Assembly (NCBI GenBank): GCA_963575745.1
Contig: CAUYUJ010019877.1
Location: 1-64,000 of the forward strand
DNA from: Prorocentrum cordatum
Taxonomy: Eukaryota > Sar > Dinophyceae > Prorocentrales > Prorocentraceae
DNA: 64,000 nt
Direction: 5' to 3'
Shown here: positions 9,174 to 20,199 of the stretch, in pieces
How positions within the stretch are numbered: position 1 is the first letter of the stretch
How the letters are laid out: each line of letters begins with the position of its first letter
The notes under the pieces: generated by a model
The model's input: the letters and a program-made list of their open reading frames with translations, nothing else
What the model was told of the DNA's origin: nothing
Database searches by the model: none
Program-made: the position numbers and the translations under genes

Positions 9174-11042
9174 TCACGCTGCGTCCAACTCCGCGTCGGT
9201 CATGTCCACGTATGTGCGAGGCCTCTCGTACATCACGTGGCGCAATCTGCCCTCTGGGTCGTCTGGCGGTATGTCGCGGCCCCTGATGAGCCACTGTTTG
9301 ACCAACCGTAAACAATAATCGGATGGCAACTCGTTTGGGGGCTTGCCAAACGTCACCTGCTTCTTGCACTCGAGCGTGTCGTATGTGTTCCTGTGGCAAC
9401 CGCACACTGCGCCCCAACCGATCTGGACCCCCCGGGAAAAGACGCCGGCAACATCCCAACCGCGCCAGTTGAAACTCCGAGGAACTCCGCGGCCTCGGGC
9501 TCCACCGCCGCGGCCTCTGCCAGCTGCTGGCGCCGCTGGAGCGGCTGGGTGCGGCGGCGGCAGCGGGGGCGGCATGTCGCCACCTGGATCTCCATGTCCG
9601 CCGCCGTCGCCGCCCCCGGGGCCGCCGCCCTCGTCGCCGCCTTCGCAGCCACTGGCATCCCCATCGACGCCGAAAAGATCATCGTCCCATGGGTCATTAT
9701 CTTGGACTGCTGCGAGGTCTGCGTCAGGGCCAGCCAGCACGACGTCTCCTGCATGGTCTCCGCCATCGCCGCCATCACCGCCGAGGTCCACATCAACGAT
9801 GGGCGCGAGGACTGGCTTGGCTTCTCCTTTCGAAGAACCCCCCTTGGCTCTCGCTTGGCGAAGGCGCCTCTTGGGGCCACTCCAGAAATTGAACTCGTCG
9901 TCGTCTCCTGTTACACCGACTGCATAGACCTCCAGCCCGAAGCCTGGGACGAAATTGAGTCTCTCGGAATCCCCAGCGAATATTCGAAAAAAAGAACAAG
10001 ACCAAGCAACCTCAGAATTAAGAATGGCACAAACTCTCCACGCATTAGATATTCCCAAGTGGTCAGACTCGCAACCATCAAAATCTAATGAAACTCTGCC
10101 GAATTCTGCTGCATACTCCACAGCCCCATCATCTTTGGACTGACATAAAGGGGCCATATCCATGTGCATCGTATTAAAATTTATGTAGCTAATGTGCCAC
10201 CACGCAATCGAATCCACCTCTGGCGAGAAAAACTTCACAACCAGCGCTCCCAAGTCATACAAGCGCCGGAGCTCTGAATCCTTGGCAAGGACCCGCCTAG
10301 TGAGCTGGCTGAATGCGCTGGCCATGGCGATGCGGGACTGCCCCATGAGGCCGCACAAGCAGAAGCCAGCGATGAAACAATGGCGAACGCCCCTCGAAGA
10401 CGTTCGCTTGGGCTGGTCAGCTGCCAGTAGCGGAAGATGCCGCTGCTCCCAAGCATCGACGAGCACTTGCAACGCAGAGTTGGAATGAGAAAGAGCCCTG
10501 CACGCCATCCGATCAAGAGGGGGAAGCCACTCCAAGACAACATATGGCAATGTCTGGTCGATAAAAGATACCCGTGCGCCGTGATCAGCACTGCACGCGG
10601 GAATGTCTGCAGGAACTTTGTAGCTCTGAGATGATGACCACTGCGCGTACTGCTGGGCATTGGCCAGCCTCTCCTCGCGGGCTGTCTGCACTGCATGTCT
10701 CGATCGTGTCCGCGCGCTTCGGGTCGCGACCTCCAACCCCCCCAAGCCTGCCTGGATGGCCAACGCGTGAGAGTCATCTGTGATATCTGGAAGAGCTGAA
10801 CGAGGCGCTGCAAATATGCCGAACGCAGGGGCGCCCACGGATGAAGATACCTGGCCCATCCGCCCCTGCCACTCGAGTCGGTAAAAATCATGCCCCCGGC
10901 GTGCAATCACGTCGCGCCTGTGGGCATGAGCTGCTCGGAATACGGCTTTCCTCTCATGTTTGGTCCATGTCCTGCCGCGAAGGTAATCTCGTATGCAAGC
11001 GCGCTCGAGGCCGCCATAACCTCGGGAACACTGCAAATGCAC
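9174..11042 (-). CDS. Dinoflagellate-type protein of unknown function
   Basis: A single uninterrupted 622-codon frame, the longest credible one on this side of the window. Residues 1-140 are basic and helical-looking. About 150-400 form a compact domain with Cys, Trp and His landmarks (GFCLCGLMG, IAWWHISYINF, AWRVCAILNSEVAWSCSFF). About 410-525 are a low-complexity linker, first Gly/Asp-rich, then Pro/Ala, ending in Gly-Arg. The C-terminal 90 residues hold CGCH plus a further Cys (LECKKQ), a likely metal-binding unit, followed by CLRLVKQWLI. I recall similar two-part proteins (globular part, acidic linker, C-terminal Cys/His unit) as multicopy in dinoflagellates, but no function is known to me. 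The open frame suggests recent activity. It could belong to a mobile element or be a host gene family. Upstream Met codons before 11042 are not visible. Confidence 0.6.
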   Translation of the reverse strand: MHLQCSRGYGGLERACIRDYLRGRTWTKHERKAVFRAAHAHRRDVIARRGHDFYRLEWQGRMGQVSSSVGAPAFGIFAAPRSALPDITDDSHALAIQAGLGGLEVATRSARTRSRHAVQTAREERLANAQQYAQWSSSQSYKVPADIPACSADHGARVSFIDQTLPYVVLEWLPPLDRMACRALSHSNSALQVLVDAWEQRHLPLLAADQPKRTSSRGVRHCFIAGFCLCGLMGQSRIAMASAFSQLTRRVLAKDSELRRLYDLGALVVKFFSPEVDSIAWWHISYINFNTMHMDMAPLCQSKDDGAVEYAAEFGRVSLDFDGCESDHLGISNAWRVCAILNSEVAWSCSFFRIFAGDSERLNFVPGFGLEVYAVGVTGDDDEFNFWSGPKRRLRQARAKGGSSKGEAKPVLAPIVDVDLGGDGGDGGDHAGDVVLAGPDADLAAVQDNDPWDDDLFGVDGDASGCEGGDEGGGPGGGDGGGHGDPGGDMPPPLPPPHPAAPAAPAAGRGRGGGARGRGVPRSFNWRGWDVAGVFSRGVQIGWGAVCGCHRNTYDTLECKKQVTFGKPPNELPSDYCLRLVKQWLIRGRDIPPDDPEGRLRHVMYERPRTYVDMTDAELDAA

Positions 11043-11099
11043 GGGAACACGGCTGCGCCCAAACAGCGCTTGTACAATGATCCTGGCCCTCGAGATGCT

Positions 11100-11510
11100 G
11101 GAACGCTAAGGGCGGCTCCCCCCCCCCAGGGGGGGTCGCGTTGAGGGCAGGGCCCCGGCAGGATAGGTCCGGTGGGGGAAGAGTAGGAGGAGGAGGGCGG
11201 CATGGCATGGCATAGCATAGGCATAGGACACAGGGACATAGGGCCTAGGGCCATAGGGCCTGCCATAGGGCCTAGGGACATAAGGCATAAAGAAAATCAA
11301 GCTGCCGCTATTTATCTGATGCCATAGTATATGCTATCTGCTATATTCGCACGATGTACCAATCTTTCTGCCGCGGGGCCACTGTTGGAAACTAGAATCT
11401 AGAACTCGATTTACCAACCGTTCGGCCCGTTACGTTAGCCGTTCGCCTTTACGCCGCAGGGCCTGCATGCGAAATCAGTTGTGACTCTAAGACTCTAAGA
11501 CTCTAAGACT
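11100..11510. other. Spacer with G runs and CCTAGG patch
   Basis: Contains a C10-G7 self-complementary run near 11120-11137, a CCTAGGGCC patch at 11220-11285 and a short TCTAAGAC tandem at 11486-11508. No gene is seen. A promoter for the gene ending at 11042 would be expected here but is not recognisable. Confidence 0.4.
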
Positions 11511-11515
11511 AGGTT

Positions 11516-11942
11516 CCTCGAGGCCTCCTCCACCTCCTCCCCCCCCTCCTCCTCCTCCTCCTCCTCCTTTTCCTCCTCCTGCTCTGAGCCACCCTGGCCA
11601 ATTTCGTAACCCTTCTCTGCTGGGTTCCTCCTCCTCCTCCTCCTCCTCCCCCTCCTCCTCCTCCTCCTCCTCCTCCTCCTCCTAAACCCCTCCTCCTCCT
11701 CCTCCTCCTCCTCCTCCTCCTCCTCCTCCCTCCCTCCTCCTCCTCCCCCGTCTCCTCCCCCTTCCCTCCCCTTCTCCTCCTCCTCCTCCTCCTCCTCCTC
11801 CTCCTCCTCCTCCTCCCCCTCCTCGTGCTCCTCCTACCCCCCCCCCCCCCCTCCACCTCCTCCTCCTCATCCTCCTCCTCCTCTGCCTCCTCCTCCTCAA
11901 CCTCCTTCTCCTCCTCCTCCTCCTCCTCCTCCTCCTCCTGCC
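11516..11942. repeat. CCT/AGG trinucleotide tract
   Basis: More than 400 bases of nearly pure (CCT)n on the + strand, with a unique interruption at 11583-11625. The poly-Gly, poly-Arg and poly-Glu frames are artefacts. Polypurine-polypyrimidine mirror tracts of this kind can form triplex DNA. Confidence 0.95.
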
Positions 11943-11949
11943 TCGGAGC

Positions 11950-12820
11950 TGATCCTGGATGACCTGAAATCTTGGCGCTACCATGGGGCTGTCGCACTCG
12001 TTACCTCGCTAGATTTAGATCGAACGAGCATTTAAATTTAGAGCGCCAGCGAACCAATCAAACCCACAACTTGCAATTTCTGCGCAACGCAACGCAATGC
12101 AACTCACCCCCTTGGAATGAATGGGCGAATCAATGCGAACTGAGCCCTGGCAGCGGCACTGTTACTTATGCTTGCTGATACGGCGTGGGACTTAGGATTT
12201 GGGTAGGACCTAGGACCTAGGACTTACGCACTTAGCAAGTAACAACTAGTAACAATAATTAAGGTTAGGGCGAGGAGGGGGGGTCTGTGGACATTTGGGG
12301 AAAGGCCGCCCTGGGACCTCTCCGGGGCCGCTTGGACTTCCTCATCGCTCCTGGGCGGCCCTGCCTGCGCGCGAGGCGAGCTGCCTTCGCTGGGTCTGCA
12401 GGCGCGCCCCTCTGGAGCCTCCGCCTCCGTCTCTGGCCCCTCGAGCTGCCCTCCGGGCGGGCGCGCGTCGACCGCGAGAGCTGCAACTCGCGGCGCAACC
12501 TCTGGCTCAGATTTCAGAAGGTGCGCCCTCGGCTTCGACCCCCGCCCCACCCCCCTGACTGGGCGCCAAATCACCGCGACGCCGGGGGGGGGGGGGCGGC
12601 GGGAGGGGGGGGGGCGGGCGTTGGCCCCATGCGACGACGCGCAAATCTCGGCGCCAAAATCCCCACGCCCCTAGCAGCTGGCCCTAGCAAAAAACTTCGC
12701 AGGACAGCTGTCCTCTGACGCCCAAACTCCTAGACTCTCTAGACTCTCCTAGACCTCCCCCCCGAAGCACGACTGACAGACAGACTCTGACGGTCCATGG
12801 GAGGCGAAACCATATATATG
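11950..12820. other. Unassigned DNA
   Basis: Frames at 12224-12574 (-) and 12287-12718 (+) overlap each other over GC-rich DNA and have Arg/Pro/Ala-rich content, so neither is accepted. Long G runs occur at about 12582-12612. Nothing else is recognised. Confidence 0.4.
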
Positions 12821-12887
12821 TCATAATATATGTGTTGCAATGGTCCCTGGGCCTGCCTGGCGAATTCCAGTGCGGCATTTTGCTGGT

Positions 12888-13328
12888 TCACTGGGTGACT
12901 TGAAGGAAGGGATCGGAGGATCGTTGAAACGACTCAGAATGCTCGTTCGGAACTCGCCAGGGCGCCACTCTGACTCTCCAGCCCATGCACTCAACTTCAT
13001 GGGTGCCTCGACTTTGAAAGGGGCCCCCCCCGGGGGCTGGGGCCCTTCTGCCCTCGGGCGCGCAGGAAGGGGGGGGGGGGGCATCAAGTCTTAACTTAAT
13101 ATTTGACATGGGAAGCCTGAGGATCAAGAAATCTGCTGAAGCCCTGCTGAACGGAATGGCGTTCGTCTGGGCCTTCCGGCAAAGGCGCCTGATCTGAGCG
13201 TTGCGGCACTCGATTGAACCGATGTCTAGGGCAGCCTCCTGGTTGACCGCTGTCAACGTCGCCATGCAATCGGAACTGGTCAGCTTGGCCGCTGTCGGCC
13301 ATGTGGTGACCACAGCCTGGCGGTGCAA
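12888..13328 (-). CDS. Possible small exon, unknown
   Basis: A 146-codon minus frame. Its first 75 residues (13328 to about 13100) look more protein-like than the rest, including MATLTAVNQEAALD and QIRRLCRKAQTNAIPF. The remainder crosses a C/G homopolymer at 13065-13080 and is low complexity. It may be an exon of a decayed gene. No domain or neighbour supports a function. Confidence 0.2.
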   Translation of the reverse strand: MHRQAVVTTWPTAAKLTSSDCMATLTAVNQEAALDIGSIECRNAQIRRLCRKAQTNAIPFSRASADFLILRLPMSNIKLRLDAPPPPSCAPEGRRAPAPGGGPFQSRGTHEVECMGWRVRVAPWRVPNEHSESFQRSSDPFLQVTQ

Positions 13329-13429
13329 TCCGAAAGCTGCAATGCCATCAATGCCCTCCCCGACAGAACCCCGCCCCTTTCCCCGGCCGAAGCTTCAGGG
13401 ACCAAATTAATGTAATGTTCAATGCATGG

Positions 13430-13720
13430 GATTAGTTTAGTTAGTTAGCGGTTTGGTGTTTGGTTGGGTTAGAGTGGTTAGTGACGTGGTATGGTTGTAT
13501 GGTTAATACACGGGACTGATGTGTAATAGCTACAATTATGCAATATGAATATGTAACGTAGAGTAGGACAAATTGCATAATTGGCATATCGCGCGCGCGC
13601 GCCCGAATACATAGGATAACGGAAAGAGCGAGGTGGAGCGATGACGTTCAGGCGGGGCGAAGCCTTACAGGGAGGGGCCCCAGGGGAGGGGGGGGGGGCG
13701 CGCGGGAATTGGTGCTAATC
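13430..13720. other. AT-richer island
   Basis: TTAGTTAG/GGTTAGTG-like words and AT-rich sequence without open frames, followed by a CGCGCGCGCGC run (about 13590) and a G run (about 13690-13700). No function is assigned. Confidence 0.4.
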
Positions 13721-13724
13721 GGGG

Positions 13725-13825
13725 GTAGGTCCTAGGCCCTAGGCCCTAGGCCCTAGGCCCTGGGCCCTGGGCCCTAGGCCCTAGGCCCTACCCTAGGCCC
13801 TAGGCCCTTAGGCCCTAGGGTTGTT
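13725..13825. repeat. CCTAGGCC tandem patch
   Basis: About a dozen head-to-tail GGCCCTA units, the same word family as the 1190-3330 block. It lies directly before the CCCAAGAGG-type array. Confidence 0.8.
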
Positions 13826-13859
13826 GTATGTTTTTGTTTTCTGATTTTCTCTCCAGACG

Positions 13860-14735
13860 GCCGAAGTTCTCTTTCAAAACAGCCCAAGAGCGTTCCAACA
13901 CAGCCCAAGGCCGCCCAAGACTGCCCAAGAGGCCCCCGAGAGGCCCAAAAAAGAAGCCCCCAAGAGCCCAAGAGTCCCAAGAGGCGCCCAAGGGGCGTCC
14001 CAAGAGGGCCCCAAGATGCCAAAATCTTTGATTCCCCACGAGGAAAACGTAGATTTTAGCGTAGACGACGGCCCAAGAGTCAAGAGGCCCCCAAGACCGC
14101 CCCAAAAGACGGCCCAAGAGGCCCCCGAGAGGCCCTGCCCAAAGGGGGGCCCCAGACGGCCCAAGAGTCGAGGCGCCCGAGACGGCCCAAAAGCCAAAAA
14201 GAACCCCAAGAGAGCTCGCGAATGCTGCCCAGCAACTGTTTTTTTGAGAGGGCCCCACAAAAACATTGCCGCGGCTGCCCGGGAGATGCCCCGAGAGGCC
14301 CAAGAGTCCCCAATGGCCCAATGGCCCAAGAGCCCACAAGAGTCACAAGAGGTCCCGAGAGGGCCCCAAGACCCAAGACCCCAAGACTGGCCGGGGCCAT
14401 GGGGCCCCGCGAGAGCCCCAAAAGGGCCCAAGAGGGCGCCAAGACAAGACGGCCCCAGAGGCGCCCAAGACCGCCCAAGAGGGCCCCGCCCCAGAAGGGG
14501 GACCACGAACCCGAAAGAGCCTTTCGCCCCAAAACGCTCCTGGGAGGCCCCCACAGACCCCGTAGAAGCCCCGGCCCCCAAGAGCCTCAAAAGGGGGCTA
14601 AAAAAAGGGCCGCAATTGAACCCCAAGAAGGCTCAGAGAAAGAGCGATCGGCAACGCAAAATCAAAGTGCTCTTCACACCAAGGGGTCACCAAGGCTCCC
14701 AAGAGCGCACGGTGACGTAAACAAGCTGATAAACT
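13860..14735 (+). repeat. CCCAAGAGGCC-type degenerate array
   Basis: Dozens of words of the form GGCCCAAGAGG, CCCCAAGAC and GAGGCCCCC at irregular spacing. They make long artificial frames on both strands (Pro/Arg/Lys/Gln on +, Gly/Leu/Trp/Ser on -). The same word family recurs at 21490-21900, 24880-25260, 46370-46510, 54150-54370, 57120-57420 and 63650-63790, always on the + strand. That suggests a sequence amplified and dispersed in one orientation in this window. Confidence 0.8.
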
Positions 14736-14965
14736 CATAAAACTTATAAGAATTATAAGACAGACCAAGGTCAGGTGACCAAGGCTCCCAGCAGGGAACG
14801 ATGACGCGACAAGTTCCTGACACCAAGGCCCAGCCAAGGCTCAGGAACGGGCGGCAACGCAACAATCTCTGAACACGACGGCTCCCAAGAAAACGGGGCA
14901 ACGTGACGTACGTGACAAGCTCTCAACGCCAAGGCTCCCAATGCGAACGGTGGTGTGAGCAATGT
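14690..14965 (+). repeat. ~50-60-bp tandem repeat (CAAGGCTCCCA)
   Basis: Four to five units carry CAAGGCTCCCA, then a GAACGG- or GCACGG-like word, then GTGACGTAAACAAGCT or GACGCGACAAGTTC. The array begins where the CCCAAGAGG array fades. No coding content. Confidence 0.65.
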
Positions 14966-15329
14966 CGGTCAAATTGCTGAAACGCTCTTTCCGTTTCAAT
15001 GCCGGCCCAGGTTCTAAAAGCATGGCCAAGTTCGAGTCTACTAATCATAATCAAAACGGGCCCATGCGCGGACGATGTGGAATGTCTGGGTCGCGGCCGT
15101 TACTTCAGAGGCGTTCACGCGCGCTTCCCGCCCCCCAGCCGCTGCCCCAGCCAGCGCGCTCAAGCAGCAAACAGAATGCGACGCGATGGGGATTGGAGGT
15201 GGCGGCCAGTAAGATTACACTGAAACAAACAAGAGAGCCCCACCAAGGCTTTCAAAAAAGCTCCACCAGAGCGCCCAGATAACCTCAATTATCACAGGTT
15301 GCCTCCGAACGATCCTCAAGACAGCTTCA

Positions 15330-15725
15330 AGACACCAGCGCAACGACAAGCAGCACAACCACCACCAGCGGCGCCAGCACAACCACCAATCACCAGAACA
15401 ACCACCACCAGTCACCACCAGCTCACCAGCACAACCGCCAGCACAACCACCAGCAGCACAACCACCACCATCGCCGCCAGCACAACCACCAGCACAACCA
15501 CTATACTTATACTATACTGTATTAGTATAGTGATAACAGCAGTGACTACTACTATTAAGCTACAGTAGCAGCAGCGCAACCACCAGCACAACCACCACCA
15601 GCACAACCACCAGCACAACCACTTGCACAACCACCACCAGCGCCGCCAGCTCAACCACCAGCTCAACCACCAGCACAATCCACAATCACCACCAGCACAA
15701 CCACCAGCACAACCGCCAGTTGCCC
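15330..15725 (+). repeat. CAGCACAACCACCA array
   Basis: Head-to-tail CAGCACAACCAC(CA) words, interrupted at about 15505-15575 by an AT-rich insert with TATACTATACTG and TTAGTATAGTGAT. The opposite frame yields artificial Trp/Leu/Cys-rich peptides. It leads directly into the satellite at 15730. Confidence 0.85.
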
Positions 15726-15729
15726 AGCC

Positions 15730-18700
15730 AAATGAACGACTTTCCCATTGTGGACAACAATACACAATACACAGTACAAGAGTCACCACACGCGGCCGCG
15801 CGCACGCGCGTCGCACGCTGCTCCTGTTGATGAACATGTACGAAAAGCCATCTTAACTTCGAAATCCAATCGGTCACCGCTAAGCCGCTAAGCGTTAAGG
15901 CCTAGGCTTAGGGCCCACTTTGGTTTTCAAGCCAACATGGCGCGCGCCGTTCCCATTGTAAACAATGCCAGACATACCGCGCGCGCGTACGCGCGTCGCA
16001 CTCTGCTCCTAGTCAATGTAGGACAAACCGTGCTAATTTCGAAGTCCAATCGGTAACCGCGAAGGGTTCACGTTACCGTTAGTGTTAGTGTCAAAGCCCA
16101 CATACCGATTTTCCCAGCCAACATACAATGGCCCACCACGCGCGCGCATACATCATACATACGCGCGTCGCACGCTGCTCCCGTTGATGACCACGTAGGA
16201 AGGCCATGCGAACTCCGACACCCAATCGGTCACCGCAAAGGCTAAGCGGCTAATAGCGGCTAAGGTTCGGGTTAGTTCCCACGCTAAAAGGGCCATGTTC
16301 CCACTGTGGGCAAAACACGCTGCTCCGCTTGATCGAGTAGCGAACGCCATGCCAATTTCGAAGTCCAATCGGCCACCGCTATGGCGGCTAAGGCTTAGGC
16401 TTAGGACCAGGAGCCTAAGGCTAATGTGGCTAAGGGCCCACCTATAGACTATAGAGGTCCCAAGCCAACATGGCGACTTTCTCAATAAATGCAATACAAG
16501 ACCCACCACGCACGGCCGCGCGCGCGCGCGCGCGCGTACGCGCGTCGCACGCTGCTCCTATGGATGAACCTATGGGAAATCCGCGTTGAACTTCGAAATC
16601 CAATCGGTCGCCGCCGCTAAGGTTCCGCCTCACTTTCCAGGCCAACATGGCTACTGACACGACCCACCACACGCAGCCCCGCGCGCACGCGCGTCGCACG
16701 CTGCTCTTATGGCTGAACATGTAGGAAAAGCCATGTTAAATTCGAAATCGAATCGGTCGCCGCTAAGGGTCCACTTTAGTTCCCAAGCCAACATGGCGAC
16801 TTTCCCATCGTGGACAACGCAAGACCCACCACGCGCGGCCGCGCGCGAGCACGCGCGTCGCACGCTGCTCTGATTGATGCACATGTACGAAAAGCCAGAT
16901 TAACTTCGAGATGCAACCGCTACAGCGCTAAGCCGCTAGCCGCTAAGCCGCTAAGCCTAGGCTTAAGCTAAGGCAAGGTAAGGCGCTTAGCCGCTGCGGG
17001 CCGGCTTTGGCTTCCAAGCCAACATGGCGCGCGCCTTTCCTATTGTGGACACTGCAAGACTCACCGCGCGCGGTCGCGAGCGCGCGCGCGGCGCACGCGC
17101 GTCGCACGCCGCGCTAAGGCTCCACTAAGGGTTCAAAAACGGCTCCACTATGGGAGAGAAGACATGTTAACTTCGAAATCCAATCGGCCGCCGCTAAGGC
17201 CGCTAAGGCGCTAAGGCTCCGCTAAGGGTTCACTTTAGTTTCCAAGCCAACATGGCGACTTTCCCACTGCGGGCAACTCAAGACTCATTGCGCGCGGCCG
17301 CGCGCGCACGCGCGTCGCACGCTGCTCGCATTGAATTGAGTGTGGTGAGAATGTATGAACAGCCATGTTGACTTCGAAATCCAATCGGTCAGCGCTAAGG
17401 TTTGACCTCAGTTCCCAAGCCAACCTGGGGACTTTCCCATAGTCCATTGTGGACAATATATAGTACCCACCACGCGCGGCTGCGCGCGCGCACGCGCGTC
17501 GCACGCTGCTCCTATGCCCTATGCCTATGCATGAGCATGCAGGAAAAGCTATGCTATGCCATGCTCGCTCCGAGATCCAATCGGGTTCACTTTACTTGCC
17601 CAGCCAAAATGACGACTTTCCCATAGTGCACAATGCAAGAGTCACCACGCGCGCCCGCGCGCGTGTACGCGCGTCACACGCTGCGCCTACGGGCAACCAT
17701 GTAGCAAAGCCATGTTAATTTCGAAATCCAATCGGTCGCCGCTAAGGGTTCACTTTAGTTCCCAAACCAACATGGCGACTTTCCCACTGTGGATAACAAT
17801 ACTACTGTTACTACGGACTACGAGGCCCACCACGCGCGGCCGCGCGCGCGCGTACGCGCGTCGCGCGCTGCTTCAAGGCGATGAGCATGTCAGAAAGCCA
17901 TGTTAACTTGGAAATCCAATCGGGCACTGCTTAACCGTTAACCGTGCGCGGCCGCGCGCGTGCACGCGCGTCGCACGCTGCCCCTGCGTCCGGTGGATGA
18001 ACGTGTAAGACTGTAAGAAAAGCCATGCTAACTTCGACATGCAATCGGTCACCGCTATAGCCGCCAGGTGCCCAGGCCTAGGCGCTAGGCCCTGGCTGCC
18101 AGGTAGTAGCTGGTGGGCTAGTAGCTACAGTGCAGCTACAGCTAGCTAGAGCTAGCTAGCAGCTAGTGCTAGTGCACACGTTGGTTTCCAAGCCAACATG
18201 GCGCCTTTCACACTGCGGACAACCCAAGACTCACTCACCACGCGCGGCCGCACGCGCGGGCGCGCACGCGCGTCGCACGCTGCCCCGATTGAGAAACATG
18301 TAGGAACAAACAAAACTATGTTAACTTCGAAATCCAATCGGCCACCGCTAAGGGTTCACTTTAATTTCCAAGCCACCATTGCTACTTTCCCATGATGGAC
18401 AATGCAAGACCCACCACGCGCGGCCGCGCGCGCGCGCGTCGCACGCTGCTACATGTAGGAGAAGCCATGGTAACTTCGAAATTCAATCATCGGGCACCGC
18501 GGGGGTCACTTTTAGTTTCCAAACCAATATGGCGACTTTCCCGTAGTGGACAACACAAGAATCACCGCGCGCGCGTACGCGCGTCGCGCGCTGGTACTAT
18601 GAGTGAACATGTAGGACATGCGATGCCGCTATGTTATGTTCACTTCCAGTTCGAATCGGTCGCCCGCTAACGATTCAAATTAATTCCCAAGCCAACATGG

Positions 18701-19650
18701 CGACCTTCCCATTGCCACTGTGGACAACACAATACTCACCACCCGCGGCCGCGGGCGCGCGTGCGCGCGTCGCACGCTGCTCCTCCTATAGGTCCGATAC
18801 TATAGTACTATAGTCCTATAGATGAACATGTAGGAAAAGCCACGTTAACTTCGAAATTCAATCGGCCACCGCTACCGCCGCTAAGGCGCTAAGGGCTAAG
18901 GCTAAGGCTAAGGGCTAATGGCGAAGGGTTCGCTTTGATTGCCAAGCCAAACTGCCAAACCAGCGTGGCGTCCTTCTCAAAGTGGTAGGACAAGACTCAT
19001 CATGCGCGGCCGCGCGCGCGTAAAAGCGTCGCACGCTGCTCCTATGTCCTATGGGTGAACAGGTGGACCCATGTTCACTTCGAAATCCAATCGGCAACCA
19101 TAGTCTATAGTCTATAGCCGCTAAAAGGCTGGGTTTACTTTAGTTTCCACACCAACACGACAACTGCCCCATTGCGGACAATACAGAACACAATGGTACA
19201 AGGCTCACCACGCGCAGCCGCGTGCGCGCGCGTACGCGCGTCGCGCGCTGCTCCTGGTCCTAGTCCTAGGTCCTAGGTCTTACTATAGCTAGGTCCTAGG
19301 TCCTATGTCCGATGGCGTTGGATGGATGCGCGACAAGCCATGCGCACTTCGAAATCCAACCAGTCACCGATTAATGATTAATGGATCGGTTAATGCTCAC
19401 TTTAGTAACTTTAAACTTTAGGTACGTTCCCTGGCCAACTTGGCGACTGTCTTATTACGGGAAAAACAGAAGCCACCACGCGCGAGCGCGAGCGCGCGCG
19501 TCGGAGCGTTGCTCGCTGCAACAACGGGCGGGCGTGCAAAAAAACCCAAGTTAAGTTGGAAATCCAAAGCGCCACTGGTATGGTATGGGTTCACTTTACA
19601 CTTTACTTCCCAAGCCAACTTGGCGACTGTCCCATTGCGGGCAACACAGA
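15730..19650 (+). repeat. Degenerate ~200-bp satellite, about 20 units
   Basis: About 20 imperfect units carry the same ordered blocks: CCAAGCCAACATGGCGACTT then TTCCCATTGTGGACAA; a CACCACGCGCGGCCGCGCGC tract of alternating CG with the palindrome GCGCGTACGCGCG; GCGTCGCACGCTGCTCC; GATGAACATGTAGGAAAAGC; CATGTTAACTTCGAAATCC then AATCGG; and CACCGCTAAGGGTTCAC. The TTCGAAATCCAATCGG block can be placed near 15855, 16035, 16355, 16590, 16740, 17168, 17370, 17720, 18325, 18470, 18848, 19075 and 19350. Units differ in length (about 120-300 bp) because spacers such as GCTAAGCCGCTAAG or CTATAG words expand and contract. The minus frame often stays open across one unit, with recurring peptides like GKVAMLAWEL and SSVRRACAR, but unit lengths are not multiples of three. 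I treat it as non-coding satellite or decayed amplified sequence. Confidence 0.85.
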
Positions 19651-19830
19651 AATCGCCAGCGGCGGGGCGCGGAGGGGCGGAAGCCCAGCCCCTCCAGGGC
19701 GGGCCAGCGAGGGGGCGGAAAAGGGCGGAAGCCCTACTTGGGCCAGCGAAAAGGAGGGGGGTGCGGAAACCCTGGGCCAGCGGCGGGGGGCGGAGGGGGC
19801 GGAAGCCCTTAAAGCTTAAAGCCCCAGAGG
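19650..19830 (+). repeat. GGGGCGGAAGCCC / GGCCAGCG words
   Basis: Several copies of GGGCGGAAGCCC and GGGCCAGCG in 180 bp, joining the satellite to the dyad repeats downstream. Not coding. Confidence 0.6.
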
Positions 19831-19887
19831 GGGCGGAGAGCCCCGTGCCATAGTTGCCAAGTTAGTGCCAGAGGCCCACGGCGCCCG

Positions 19888-20097
19888 GACAATTTGGGCA
19901 TCGATGTCCAGTTTGTCCGGAGACGGCCTCGGGCCTCGGCCTCCCTTGGGGCCCTCTTGGGCCCTTGGGGCGCTCACAGCGCTTGGACAATTTGGACATC
20001 CATGTCCAATTTGTCTGGAGACGGCCCGGGCTCTCTTGGGGCCTTCTTGCGGCGCTTACGGCGCCTGGGCAATTTTGACATACATTTCCAGTTTGTC
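19888..20097 (+). repeat. Dyad-symmetric 30-mer repeat, block A (3 copies)
   Basis: Three units at 19888-19917, 19986-20015 and 20068-20097. The consensus has outer arms GACAA and TTGTC and inner arms TGGACAT and ATGTCCA around a CC centre. In the best copy (19986) 13 of 15 positions can pair. Each unit is preceded by a GGCGC-rich word and followed by a word like GGAGACGGC. The same repeat occurs eight times in block B (22097-22786). Confidence 0.85.
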
Positions 20098-20116
20098 CAG
20101 AGACGGCATCGCCCCG

Positions 20117-20197
20117 GATCGGCGGCACTGGCCGGAGGCCACTGCAATCATTGCTATTACGAAGGTTTTAACCACATGTTGGCCTCTTGGGGGGGCA
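20117..20197 (+). repeat. Dispersed repeat shared with 27403-27462
   Basis: GGATCGGCGGCACTGGCC, GGAGGCCAC and CATGTTGGCCTCTTGGGGGG occur in the same order here and at about 27403-27462 (with ATCAGCAGCACTGGCGGAGG). The spacer between the last two blocks is longer here. This links the dyad block A region to the dispersed element copy at 27 kb. Confidence 0.65.
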
Positions 20198-20199
20198 CT

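Noticed and set aside
13774-14720. Long Gly/Leu/Trp-rich minus frames and Pro/Arg/Lys-rich plus frames
   Set aside because: They are translations of the CCCAAGAGG word array with no start, domain or codon pattern.
15730-19650. CRISPR-like array
   Set aside because: Unit and spacer lengths vary widely, there are no uniform spacers or cas genes, and the sequence is eukaryotic.
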